Shown piece after piece: positions 48,042-56,503 of a stretch of 64,000 bases of DNA. This DNA comes from Rhodococcus jostii RHA1 (lineage in GTDB: Bacteria > Actinomycetota > Actinomycetes > Mycobacteriales > Mycobacteriaceae). Under the pieces are notes generated by a model, which made no database searches, was not told where the DNA came from, and saw only the letters and a list, made by a program, of their open reading frames with translations. A program made the position numbers and the translations under genes. The stretch lies in assembly GCF_000014565.1 (NCBI RefSeq), contig NC_008268.1, positions 4,778,501 to 4,842,500 on the forward strand. The letters run 5' to 3'. The number at the start of each line of letters is the position of its first letter. The stretch's first letter is position 1.

Positions 48042-49412
48042 CTAGCCGAGGACGTGCTCCGCGTATCGCGCGACCGCGAGCACCAGATCGTCCGAGTGCC
48101 GGGGGCCGATGATCTGCAGACCCACCGGCAGACCCGCTGCGGTGCGGCCGACGGGGATGCTGATCGCCGGCTGCTGCGTCAGGTTGAACGGGTAGGTGAA
48201 CGGAGTCCACTGCGGCCAGCTCGTGAGATCGCTGCCCGGCGGCACGTCGTAACCGGCCTCGAAGGCCGGAATCGGGACCGTGGGCGTGAGCAGGACGTTG
48301 TGCGTCAGATGGAATTTGCCCATCCTGATGCCGATGTCCGCGGCGACCGCGCGAGCGTCGAGATAGTCGACCGCGCTGAACTTCTCGCCCCGTTCCCAGA
48401 CCTTGCCGAGCCCCGGGTCGACCTTGTCGCGCGCACCCTCCGGGAAGTTCTTCAGCATGGCCGCGGCGCCGGCCGCCCACAGCAACTCGAAGGCCTCGAT
48501 CGGATCGCTGAAGCCGGGGTCGGCGGCGGTGACCGGCAGACCGGCCGCGTCGAGGGCCTGCACCGCTCGGTCGACGATCGCCCGGACCTCCGGATCGACG
48601 GTCACGTAGCCGAGCGTGGGGGAGTACGCGACTCCGAGTCCGACCACGTCGCGGCCGATCTCGCCGCGGAAGGTGGTCGCGAACGGCGCGAGCGACGTCG
48701 GGTCGCGCGGGTCGGGCAGCGACAGGATGTCCATCAGCAGTGCCGCATCCTCGACCGTGCGGGTGAGGGGGCCGGCGTGCGCCAGCGGCCCGAACGGGCT
48801 CGCCGGGAACAGGGGGATCCGACCGTGGGTGGGTTTGAAACCGACGACGCCGCAGAACGAGGCGGGGATGCGCACGCTGCCGCCGCCGTCGGTGCCGACG
48901 GAGCAGGGACCGAGACCGGCCGCGACTGCCGCGGCACTGCCGCCCGAGGATCCGCCGGCCGTCTTGGTCGGGTCGGCCGGGTTGCGGGTGATCCCGCACA
49001 GGGCGCTGTCGGTCACGGCCTTCCAGGCGATCTCGGGGGTCGTGGTCTTGCCGAGGAACACCATGCCGTCCTCGCGAAGCCGGGCGGCCACGGGACTGTC
49101 GACGTCCCACGGCTGGTCCTCGTCGACGGCCTGTGATCCCCGCAGCGTCGGCCAGCCGTCGGTGAGGAAGATGTCCTTGATCGAGATCGGCACGCCGTCG
49201 AGCAGCCCCTTGGAGTAGCCGGTGGTCCAGCGCTCCTCGGATTTCCGGGCCTGCGCGAGGGCTCGCTCCTCGTCGACGAGGCAGTAGGAATTGATGGTGC
49301 GGTCACGCTCGGTGATGGCGTCGAGCATCGCTTGCGTCGCTTCCACCGGCGAAAGTTCTCCGGACGAGAAGGCCGTGACCAGTTCGACGGCGGTCATGTC
49401 GGTGGGATTCAT
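48042..49412 (-). CDS. Amidase (amidase signature family)
   Basis: A 456-residue amidase-signature enzyme. The Ser-cisSer-Lys triad is visible: Lys79 in VPISIKDIFL, cis-Ser155 in TAGGSSGGSAA, and nucleophile Ser179 in GTDGGGSVRIPASFCG. It hydrolyses a carboxamide. It follows the D-2-hydroxyacid dehydrogenase gene with a gap of 36 bp on the same strand and likely shares its promoter, which contains the palindrome at 50450-50470. Substrate unknown. Confidence 0.85.
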   Translation of the reverse strand: MNPTDMTAVELVTAFSSGELSPVEATQAMLDAITERDRTINSYCLVDEERALAQARKSEERWTTGYSKGLLDGVPISIKDIFLTDGWPTLRGSQAVDEDQPWDVDSPVAARLREDGMVFLGKTTTPEIAWKAVTDSALCGITRNPADPTKTAGGSSGGSAAAVAAGLGPCSVGTDGGGSVRIPASFCGVVGFKPTHGRIPLFPASPFGPLAHAGPLTRTVEDAALLMDILSLPDPRDPTSLAPFATTFRGEIGRDVVGLGVAYSPTLGYVTVDPEVRAIVDRAVQALDAAGLPVTAADPGFSDPIEAFELLWAAGAAAMLKNFPEGARDKVDPGLGKVWERGEKFSAVDYLDARAVAADIGIRMGKFHLTHNVLLTPTVPIPAFEAGYDVPPGSDLTSWPQWTPFTYPFNLTQQPAISIPVGRTAAGLPVGLQIIGPRHSDDLVLAVARYAEHVLG

Positions 49413-49448
49413 GAGAACTCCTTCAGCCTGGACGTTCGGGCCCTGTCT

Positions 49449-50423
49449 TCATCGGCTCGGTACGTACCCGAGGTGCTTGTCAACTACGTTCTCGAGCGGG
49501 TACCCCGCAACCCAGCGTTCGAAATTGTCGGTGAACACGGTTACGAGGTCATCTCGCCAGCCGGCGAAGTCGCCCGAATTGTGGGGCGTGATCGAGACGT
49601 TCGGCATGTCCCAGAGTGGATGGCCGGCGGGGAGCGGTTCCGTGTCGAACACGTCGAGCGCGGCGCCCGCGATCGTCCCCGCCCGGAGCGCTGCGACGAG
49701 GTCGTCGGTGCGGACGAGCTCACCGCGTCCGACGTTCACGAACCGGGCTCCCGGCTTCATCGCGGCGAACGTCGAGTCGCGGAACAGGTGGCGGGTCTGG
49801 TCGGTGAGCGGTGCCACCGCGATCACGTAGTCGGCGGCGGCGAGCTGCTCCGGGAGATCTTCCGTTGCGGTGACCGTCCCGAAGTCGGGGTCGGCGTTGC
49901 GTGCGGTGCGGCCCGACCCGCTGACCTTCATACCCGCCGCGCGGAGAAGCCGTGCGATCGCGCGGCCGATGGGACCGGTGCCGACGATCAGGGCGGTGCG
50001 GCCCGCGATCCGTTCGGATTCGCGGTGCTGCCACGTGTGGGACTGCTGCAGGCGCAGCGAGCCCGGCAGATCCTTCGCGAACGAGAGGATCTGGGCGAGC
50101 ACGTACTCGGCGATCGCCCCGTCGAACACGCCCCGTGAGTTGGTGATCGTGACGTCGCTGTCGCGGGCCTCGGGGAACATCACGGGATCGACGCCTGCCG
50201 CGGCGATGTGCAGCCACTGCAGCGAGCCGGCGGCGTGCCAGGCTCCCGGCACCGCGTCGGTGAGGAAGTCGTAGAGGAACAGCACGTCTGCGCCGTCGAG
50301 GGCGTCGCTCAGCCCCGCCTTGCCGGTGTAGCGAACTTCGGCACGGGACGCGACGGGTGCCATGAGTTCGTCGCTCGGCAGGACGTGGGCATGTAGCACC
50401 GCGACGATCGGGTTCCGACTCAC
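49449..50423 (-). CDS. D-isomer-specific 2-hydroxyacid dehydrogenase
   Basis: A 324-residue NAD(P)-dependent dehydrogenase. The nucleotide site is IVGTGPIGRAIARLL. The catalytic Arg, Glu and His are in NVGRGELV, DVFDTEPLP and SITPHNSGD. It interconverts a 2-keto acid and its D-2-hydroxy acid. It is divergent from the EutA-like genes and its start lies about 27 bp from the operator copy 2, so it is likely in the same regulon. Confidence 0.83.
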   Translation of the reverse strand: MSRNPIVAVLHAHVLPSDELMAPVASRAEVRYTGKAGLSDALDGADVLFLYDFLTDAVPGAWHAAGSLQWLHIAAAGVDPVMFPEARDSDVTITNSRGVFDGAIAEYVLAQILSFAKDLPGSLRLQQSHTWQHRESERIAGRTALIVGTGPIGRAIARLLRAAGMKVSGSGRTARNADPDFGTVTATEDLPEQLAAADYVIAVAPLTDQTRHLFRDSTFAAMKPGARFVNVGRGELVRTDDLVAALRAGTIAGAALDVFDTEPLPAGHPLWDMPNVSITPHNSGDFAGWRDDLVTVFTDNFERWVAGYPLENVVDKHLGYVPSR

Positions 50424-50449
50424 GTTGACACCGTATGAGTAACTCGTAT

Positions 50450-50470
50450 GATTGTCAACAATCTGATAAT
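50450..50470. promoter_or_regulatory. Double-palindrome operator, copy 2 (GntR/FCD-type)
   Basis: Identical to the site at 10473-10493 at 20 of 21 positions: the core ATTGTCAACAATCTGATAAT holds the dyad GATTGT/ACAATC. It lies in the promoter shared by the leftward dehydrogenase/amidase genes and the rightward EutA-like/GntR/EctD genes. Confidence 0.68.
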
Positions 50471-50503
50471 GCTCGGGCGTGGCCGAAACGAAGGTGAGGC
50501 CTG

Positions 50504-51247
50504 GTGTTGGAACTGAACATTCCCGAATTCGAGGGGCCTATCGCGCAACGGGGAATCGGCATCATCGCCCCGTTCGACCTGGCGCTCGAACGAGAACTGT
50601 GGCGATGGGCTCCCCTCGAGGTGAGCCTGCATCTGGCGCGCACGCCGTACGAACCCGTGCCCGTCAGCCTGGAGATGGCCGAACTCGTGTCCGAGCGAAG
50701 ACACCTCATGGCGGCGACGCGCGACGTCCTGCACGTCGAACCCGAGGTCGTGGCCTACCTGTGCACGTCGGGAAGTTTCATCAAGGGCCTCGAATACGAG
50801 CGAACCCTGTGCGACGCGATCTGCGAGGCCGGCGCCCAGCACGCGATCACCACGTCCGGTGCGCTGGTCGAGGCGATCGAACACCTCGAGCTGAGCAGGC
50901 TGTCGGTGATCACGCCGTACGACGCCCCGCTGACCGAACGACTGCACGCGTTCCTCCACGAGGCGGGCACCGAGGTGGTGCGCTCCGATCATCTCGGGCT
51001 CGGCGGTGGCATCTGGAAGGTCAACTACCGCACGATCGCCGAGCGGATCATCGCCGCGGACGACCCCAGGTCGGAGGCGATCTTCGTGAGCTGCACGAAT
51101 CTGCCGACGTACGACGTCATCGCCCCGCTCGAGCAGGAGCTCGGGAAACCGGTCCTCACCGCCAACCAGCTCACGATCTGGGCCTGTCTCGGCCGGATGA
51201 AACTCCCCATGACGGGCCCCGGCAAGTGGCTCCGCAACGTCTTCTGA
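50504..51247 (+). CDS. Maleate isomerase / EutA-like Asp/Glu racemase-superfamily protein 1
   Basis: A 247-residue protein of the aspartate/glutamate racemase superfamily, in the branch of maleate isomerase, arylmalonate decarboxylase and the ectoine-utilisation protein EutA. Both catalytic cysteines of this branch are present: Cys87 in AYLCTSGSFIKG and Cys197 in FVSCTNLPTYDV. The GTG start has AAGGTGAGG upstream. It is the first of four genes in one direction with a second paralogue next. A role in isomerising a dicarboxylate or an amino-acid derivative is likely; the substrate is unproven. Confidence 0.75.
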   Translation: MLELNIPEFEGPIAQRGIGIIAPFDLALERELWRWAPLEVSLHLARTPYEPVPVSLEMAELVSERRHLMAATRDVLHVEPEVVAYLCTSGSFIKGLEYERTLCDAICEAGAQHAITTSGALVEAIEHLELSRLSVITPYDAPLTERLHAFLHEAGTEVVRSDHLGLGGGIWKVNYRTIAERIIAADDPRSEAIFVSCTNLPTYDVIAPLEQELGKPVLTANQLTIWACLGRMKLPMTGPGKWLRNVF

Positions 51248-51281
51248 CATCACCCCTCACGACACGGAAAGAGGAGAACGT

Positions 51282-52022
51282 ATGACGAGCACGCCGACCC
51301 CCACTGTGGGATTCATCTACCCCGATCACGCCGCCGAGGACGACTACCCCTTCGCCGCGGAGATGCTCGGAGTGGATCTGCCGGTCGTGCACATCTACGG
51401 CACCGACCTGCACGCCGTGCCCGAACTACTCGACCTCGGGAGCCCTGAGAAGCTCGCAGGCGGGGCCGCACTCCTCGCCGAGGAGAAGCCGGACGCCGTC
51501 GTGTGGGCCTGCACCTCGGGCAGCTTCGTCTACGGTCCCGACGGGGCGAAGCAGCAGGCCGAGACGCTCGCCGCGGCCACCGGTGTACCCACGTCCAGCA
51601 CCAGTTTCGCGTTCGTCCACGCCCTGCACGCGCTGGGGATCACCCGCGTCGCGGTGGCCGCCAGCTACCCGGAGGACGTCGCGAAACTGTTCGTCGAGTT
51701 CCTCGCCGCCGCCGGTATCGAGGTGCTGTCGATGTCGAGTGCGGGAATCGACACCGCGGCCGAGGTCGGTCTCCTCAGTCCGGAATCCGTGGTGGAACTC
51801 GCGGTGGAGAACGACCACCCGGACGCCGAAGCCCTGCTCATCCCTGACACGGCCATGAGGACGCTGGGTGCGCTGAGTACTCTCGAGCAGCGCCTCGGCA
51901 AGCCGGTCCTCACGGCAAACCAGGTGACCATCTGGGAAGGCCTGCGTCTTGCGGGCCACACGGCGGTGCACCCGTCGTTAGGAACCTTGTTCGAGAAAGG
52001 CCACAGTCATGGCTCTGACTGA
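51282..52022 (+). CDS. Maleate isomerase / EutA-like Asp/Glu racemase-superfamily protein 2
   Basis: A 246-residue paralogue of the preceding protein. The first cysteine is conserved (Cys77 in VVWACTSGSFVYG), but the second catalytic position is aspartate, reading LIPDTAMRTLGAL, where the first paralogue has a cysteine. Both share KPVLTANQVTIW/KPVLTANQLTIW downstream. The two may form an asymmetric pair, or this member has a different reaction such as a decarboxylase-like one-cysteine chemistry. It starts 34 bp after the first paralogue, behind AAAGAGGAG, and its 3' end overlaps the GntR gene by 14 bp. Confidence 0.73.
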   Translation: MTSTPTPTVGFIYPDHAAEDDYPFAAEMLGVDLPVVHIYGTDLHAVPELLDLGSPEKLAGGAALLAEEKPDAVVWACTSGSFVYGPDGAKQQAETLAAATGVPTSSTSFAFVHALHALGITRVAVAASYPEDVAKLFVEFLAAAGIEVLSMSSAGIDTAAEVGLLSPESVVELAVENDHPDAEALLIPDTAMRTLGALSTLEQRLGKPVLTANQVTIWEGLRLAGHTAVHPSLGTLFEKGHSHGSD

Positions 52023-52686
52023 CCTGGAACCCGTCAGTCGTCAATCGACTGCCGAATTCATCGCGGACCGCCTGCGGGTCGCCATCATGAAGGGTGCACT
52101 CGAACCGGGTGCGCAGCTGGGCGAGGCGGAACTGGCCGCGCATTTCCAGGTCTCGCGCGGGCCGCTGCGCGAAGCCATGCAGAGACTGGTGTCCGAGGGC
52201 ATACTGCACAGCATCCGTCATCGCGGGATCTTCGTGACGGAGCTGACCCTCGACGACGTCGTCGACGTGTACCGCAGCCGCTCTGTCATCGAGCGCGGGG
52301 CGCTCGAGATGATTCTCGACGACGGCCGCCGGGAATCCACCTACCTGGCGCTCGAACCCGCCGTGCTCGTGATGCAGGCCGCGGCCGAACGCGGCGACGC
52401 CGCCGCCGTCTCGGACGCCGACCAGCAGTTCCATCAGATCCTGGTGGAGAGTTCGGAGAGCCCGCGGCTCATTCGCGCGGCGAGGACGCTGCTGATCGAG
52501 ACCCGGATGTGCCTGGGTGCGTTGCAGACCACCTACGACGACATCCGCGAGCAGGCGCAGGAACATGCCACCCTGCGCGAGGCGATCCGGACGGGTACAG
52601 CTGGAGAGGTGCAGAAACTGCTCGCCGAACACCTGGACGACGCCGTCCAGCGGCTCCGCGCCGACCAGAAGACTCTGTCGTCGTAG
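52009..52686 (+). CDS. GntR-family (FCD) transcriptional regulator
   Basis: A 225-residue GntR regulator of the FadR/FCD subfamily. The winged helix-turn-helix is in ELAAHFQVSRGPLREAMQRL, followed by the ligand-binding FCD helical domain (HQILVESSESPRL region). The start overlaps the end of the second EutA-like gene, so it is co-transcribed. I infer it binds the double palindrome found at 50450-50470 and 10473-10493, since GntR/FCD proteins typically recognise such short dyads. Confidence 0.85.
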   Translation: MALTDLEPVSRQSTAEFIADRLRVAIMKGALEPGAQLGEAELAAHFQVSRGPLREAMQRLVSEGILHSIRHRGIFVTELTLDDVVDVYRSRSVIERGALEMILDDGRRESTYLALEPAVLVMQAAAERGDAAAVSDADQQFHQILVESSESPRLIRAARTLLIETRMCLGALQTTYDDIREQAQEHATLREAIRTGTAGEVQKLLAEHLDDAVQRLRADQKTLSS

Positions 52687-52722
52687 CGACAGAGAAGTAG
52701 AGGTAAGTGCCGAGGAGGGACA

Positions 52723-53637
52723 ATGACTCAGGTAGCTGAGGTTCAGGGATACACCAACCACCACGATCGCTACCCCACTCGGATCGCCGCCGAGCCGTCG
52801 ATGCTCCAACGGGCCGAACCCGCCGTGTGGGGCACACCCGCCGACGGGCCGTTCGATTCGTCGGCCCTCGCCGGACACGAGTCACGCGGCTTCACCATCA
52901 TCGACAACATCCTGAACGCCGGCGAAGTGAAGTCGTGCCGGGAGGAACTCGACCGGCTGTCCCGGGACCCCGCGATGCGTGACAGCGGGCGCGTCATCTG
53001 CGAACGCGGCACCGACGAGGTCCGTTCCGTCTTCGACGTGCACCGGCGCAGCGACGTGGTCGCCGAGCTGATCCGCGACGGCAGAATTCTCGACCGCGCA
53101 CGGCAACTCCTCGGCTCCGACGTCTACATCCACCAGAGCCGGATCAACTCGATGCCCGGGTTCAAGGGCACCGGCTTCTACTGGCACTCGGACTTCGAGA
53201 CCTGGCACGCCGAGGACGGTCTCCCCGTCCCGCGGGCCGTCAGCTGCTCGATCACGCTCACCGAGAACTACCCGTTCAACGGGTCGCTGATGGTGATGCC
53301 CGGTTCGCACAAGCGATTCGTCCAGTGCGTCGGCGCCACCCCCGACGAGAACTACACGTCGTCTCTCGTCGCCCAGGAGGTCGGGGTTCCGCGTCGTGAA
53401 GACGTGACCCGGATGGCGGGGGAGTTCGGGATCGACCAGTTCACCGGTGCCGCAGGCACCGCGCTGTGGTTCGACTCGAACGTCATGCACGGGTCGGGGA
53501 ACAACATCACGCCCTACCCCCGGTCCAATCTGTTCCTCGTGTTCAACAGTGTCGAGAACACCCTCGTCGAGCCGTTCGCCGCGGCGCGTCCGCGGCCCGA
53601 GTACATCGCGTCACGCGACTTCACGCCGCTGTCCTGA
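52723..53637 (+). CDS. ectD: Ectoine hydroxylase-type (EctD) dioxygenase
   Basis: A 304-residue Fe(II)/2-oxoglutarate dioxygenase of the PhyH superfamily with the EctD signature. IHQSRINSMPGFKG is followed by FYWHSDFETWHAEDGLP (iron ligands His155 and Asp157), MVMPGSHKRF, and the third ligand His256 in SNVMHGSGN with Arg267 for 2-oxoglutarate in YPRSNLFLVF. EctD converts ectoine to 5-hydroxyectoine. No ectABC genes are present in the window, so it is a solo copy attached to a GntR/EutA-like catabolic cluster. A related substrate is the main alternative. Confidence 0.78.
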   Translation: MTQVAEVQGYTNHHDRYPTRIAAEPSMLQRAEPAVWGTPADGPFDSSALAGHESRGFTIIDNILNAGEVKSCREELDRLSRDPAMRDSGRVICERGTDEVRSVFDVHRRSDVVAELIRDGRILDRARQLLGSDVYIHQSRINSMPGFKGTGFYWHSDFETWHAEDGLPVPRAVSCSITLTENYPFNGSLMVMPGSHKRFVQCVGATPDENYTSSLVAQEVGVPRREDVTRMAGEFGIDQFTGAAGTALWFDSNVMHGSGNNITPYPRSNLFLVFNSVENTLVEPFAAARPRPEYIASRDFTPLS

Positions 53638-53638
53638 C

Positions 53639-53678
53639 GTGAGTGGCACAGCGTGCTCCGGCACGCTGTGCCACTCAC
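53639..53678. terminator. 18-bp perfect palindromic terminator
   Basis: GTGAGTGGCACAGCGTGC and its exact reverse complement flank a TCCG loop. It starts two bases after the ectD stop and ends exactly before the convergent marR stop, serving both strands. Confidence 0.7.
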
Positions 53679-54122
53679 CTATGCGGGGACTTCGTGCAGG
53701 GCTCGGGCGAGATGGGCGAGCTCGGGAATGTCGGCGGCCCGATCGAGCGCCGCCTCCAGCGTGGCGTCGTGAGTGGGACGAGCCTCGTCCAGTGCGGCCC
53801 GGCCGGCCGGTGTGAGCTCGGTGTAGATGCCGCGGCGGTCGTCGTCGCACAGAATGCGGGTGAGCAGTCCGCGGTTCTCCAGACGGTTCACGAGCCTGGT
53901 CGTAGCGCTGCTGCTCAACGCCGCCGCGCGGGCGAGTTGCGCCATGCGCATGTGCCAGCCGTCCTGGCGGCTGAGGGCGTCGAGCACCGTGTACTCGACC
54001 ACCGAGAGATCGTGCCCACGCTGCAGGGCGCGTTCGAGCTCCGCCTCGAGTAGCCCGTGCAGGGCCGCGAGCGTGCGCCATCCCTGCGACCGGATCTCGA
54101 CGGCGTCGTCAGCGACTGCCAT
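53679..54122 (-). CDS. MarR-family transcriptional regulator
   Basis: A 147-residue winged-helix MarR protein. The DNA-binding part is in AQLARAAALSSSATTRLVNR, with a wing containing CDDDRRGIYTELTPAG. It is divergent from an MFS exporter-like gene with a large palindrome between them, the classic arrangement for a MarR repressor of a transporter. Confidence 0.86.
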   Translation of the reverse strand: MAVADDAVEIRSQGWRTLAALHGLLEAELERALQRGHDLSVVEYTVLDALSRQDGWHMRMAQLARAAALSSSATTRLVNRLENRGLLTRILCDDDRRGIYTELTPAGRAALDEARPTHDATLEAALDRAADIPELAHLARALHEVPA

Positions 54123-54196
54123 GGCCCACCTCCTGTGGATACGACTGCCAGATCAGAATACCAGCTTGCGCACATAGAAGGCGTGTGCAACTATTT

Positions 54197-54229
54197 ATAC
54201 CGCGCCTGCAACTAATGCAGACGCGGTAT
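54197..54229. promoter_or_regulatory. Palindromic MarR operator candidate
   Basis: Outer arms ATACCGCG/CGCGGTAT and inner arms CTGCA/TGCAG are symmetric around ACTAA. The site lies about 50 bp before the MFS start and 75 bp from marR. The symmetry and position fit MarR control of both genes. Confidence 0.55.
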
Positions 54230-54277
54230 TCGAGCTAGCGCTCTTATCTCCCAGTCTGTACGAAAGGAGTGGCTGCG

Positions 54278-55477
54278 ATGCCACTGGGTCTGCTCGCCCT
54301 CGCAATGGGCGGCTTCGGGATCGGTCTCACCGAATTCGTCATCATGGGATTGCTGCCGGAGGTGTCGGCCGATTTCCAGGTGAGCGAGTCGGTGGCCGGC
54401 TACCTCATTTCCGGCTACGCCCTCTCCGTCGCCATCGGAGCGATCGTCATCACCGCAGCCGTCACCCACTTCGACCGCAAACGTGTGCTCCAGGCGCTGA
54501 TGGTGCTGTTCATCGGCGGCAACCTGCTGTCGGCACTGGCCCCGACGTACGACGTCATGATGGGCGGACGCGTCCTCGCGGCCCTGTGCCACGGCGCGTT
54601 CTTCGGCATCGGCTCGGTCCTCGCCGCCGACCTCGTGCCCGCAAGCAAGCGGGCAGGCGCGATCGCGACGATGTTCGCGGGTCTGACCATCGCCAACGTT
54701 CTCGGTGTCCCGTTCGGCACGTTCCTCGGTCAGCAGTTCGGCTGGCGCTCCACGTTCTGGGCCATCACCGTCATCGGTGTCGTGGCGCTGATCGGCATCG
54801 CAACGCTGGTGCCGTCCGTGTCCCGTCCGGCGGACGCACCGGAATCCGCCGGTCTGCGTAGCGAACTGCGGGCCTTCCGATCTCCGCAGGTGTGGTTCTC
54901 GATCGCCGTCACCATCCTCGGATTCGGCGGTATGTTCGGCGCGTTCACGTACATCGCGTTCACCCTCACCGAGGTCGGCGGATTCGCCTCGACCAGTGTC
55001 CCCTGGCTCCTCGTGCTCTTCGGCGGCGGTCTGTTCGTCGGCAACGTCCTCGGTGGACGTGCCGCCGACAAGGCACTCACCCGCACGCTGATCACGATCC
55101 TCGCCGTGCTCACCGTCGTGCTCGTCGTGTTCGCCCTCACCGCGGGGAGCAAGCCGATGACTATCGTGGCCCTGTTCTTCATGGGCGCCTTCGGTTTCGC
55201 GACCGTCCCCGGACTGCAGATGCGGATCATGAACTACGCGGCGCAGGCGCCGACCATGGCGTCCGGCGCGAACATCGCCGCGTTCAACGTGGGCAACGCA
55301 CTCGGGGCCTGGCTCGGCGGCATCACCATCGCCGCGGGACTCGGCTTCACGTCCCCGATCTGGATGGGTGCCGCACTGACCGTGGGTGCGCTCGCCGTTC
55401 TCGTCCTCGCCACCGCACTCGACCGTCGGCCGAAAGGTCAGTCGGTGGAGGAGGATCCGGCGGTGGTGTCGGTCTGA
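54278..55477 (+). CDS. MFS transporter (AraJ/DHA1-like)
   Basis: A 399-residue major facilitator of the DHA1/AraJ-like exporter branch. TM1 contains GGFGIGLTEFVIMGLLPEV, a family hallmark, and the second half has about six further helices. The ATG at 54278 has AAAGGAG at 54263-54269; an in-frame GTG at 54269 overlaps that ribosome site. It is divergent from marR and probably under its control; the exported compound is unknown. Confidence 0.85.
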   Translation: MPLGLLALAMGGFGIGLTEFVIMGLLPEVSADFQVSESVAGYLISGYALSVAIGAIVITAAVTHFDRKRVLQALMVLFIGGNLLSALAPTYDVMMGGRVLAALCHGAFFGIGSVLAADLVPASKRAGAIATMFAGLTIANVLGVPFGTFLGQQFGWRSTFWAITVIGVVALIGIATLVPSVSRPADAPESAGLRSELRAFRSPQVWFSIAVTILGFGGMFGAFTYIAFTLTEVGGFASTSVPWLLVLFGGGLFVGNVLGGRAADKALTRTLITILAVLTVVLVVFALTAGSKPMTIVALFFMGAFGFATVPGLQMRIMNYAAQAPTMASGANIAAFNVGNALGAWLGGITIAAGLGFTSPIWMGAALTVGALAVLVLATALDRRPKGQSVEEDPAVVSV

Positions 55478-55479
55478 CG

Positions 55480-56454
55480 TCAGCGCGGCAGCGTCGCGTC
55501 GCCCGGTGCGCGCGAGATGGTGGCGATCGTGTTCTCGTTCTGACTGGTGGCGTAGGCCCTCGCGCCGTCGGCGGAGACCGCGACGCCACCGGCGCTGCCG
55601 CCGACGGCGAGCGACGTCACCTCGGTGTTGGTGCCCGGATCGAACACGGTGACGGCCCCACCCTCGGAGTCGACGACGTACAGGGTGTGTCCGTCCGCGG
55701 TCACCGCGGCACCGCCCATCGTCCCGTCGACACCGAATGTGGCGGTCACCGTGTTGGTGGCCGCGTCGATCACCGACATCTCCGCGCCGCTCCGCACGTA
55801 GGCCCGGTCGTTCGTGGCCGTCACGGCACTGGGGTGGGAGGCGACGGGAATCGTGTCGACGACGGTCGTCGTCGCCGTGTCGATCACCGTCACCGTGTTG
55901 TCGGAGGAGTTGGTGACGTACACGTGCGTGCCGTTGGCCGCGAGCTGGATGGGGAAGGCGCCGACCGGAACCGTGGCGGTCACCGTATTCGTGGCGGTGT
56001 CGATCACGGAGACGGTACTCTCGACGCCGTTGGTGACGTAGGCGTGGGCCCCGTCTGCGGATACCGCGACCGCCAAGGCGAATTCGCCGACCGCAATCGT
56101 GGCCGCCACGGTGTTGGTGGCGGTGTCGATCACGGACACGCTCCGGTCGGCGGTGTTCACGACGAACGCCCTCGCACCGTTCGGGGTGACGGCGATTCCG
56201 GTGGGTCCGCCGCCCACCGGGACGGTGGCGGTGACGGCGTTCGTGGCGGTGTCGATGACGGAGACGCTGTTGGCCCCGGAGTTCGTGGCGTACGTGACGG
56301 CGCCGCCTGGTGCGACCGCCACCTGCATCGGCGTCTGCCCGACGGGAACGGTGGCGGTCACGGCATACGTCGGCGCCGCACCGGCGGTGGTGGCCAGGAG
56401 GCCCAGCGTGGCGACGCCGATCGTCAGGACAGTCGAAGTGCGGGCGAACATCAC
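55480..56454 (-). CDS. Secreted YVTN-type beta-propeller protein
   Basis: A 324-residue protein. It has a signal peptide (TVLTIGVATLGLLATTAGA) and then about seven repeats of roughly 42 residues of the form SVIDTATNTVTATVPVG, which fold as a beta-propeller. Members of this YVTN/NHL-like family are extracellular and often bind ligands or proteins; no enzymatic residues are evident. Its stop abuts the end of the convergent MFS gene. Confidence 0.82.
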   Translation of the reverse strand: MMFARTSTVLTIGVATLGLLATTAGAAPTYAVTATVPVGQTPMQVAVAPGGAVTYATNSGANSVSVIDTATNAVTATVPVGGGPTGIAVTPNGARAFVVNTADRSVSVIDTATNTVAATIAVGEFALAVAVSADGAHAYVTNGVESTVSVIDTATNTVTATVPVGAFPIQLAANGTHVYVTNSSDNTVTVIDTATTTVVDTIPVASHPSAVTATNDRAYVRSGAEMSVIDAATNTVTATFGVDGTMGGAAVTADGHTLYVVDSEGGAVTVFDPGTNTEVTSLAVGGSAGGVAVSADGARAYATSQNENTIATISRAPGDATLPR

Positions 56455-56503
56455 CGTCGTAGTGTCTCTCGCACCGTGGCCGTCGTCCGGGATGTCCGCA
56501 AGA

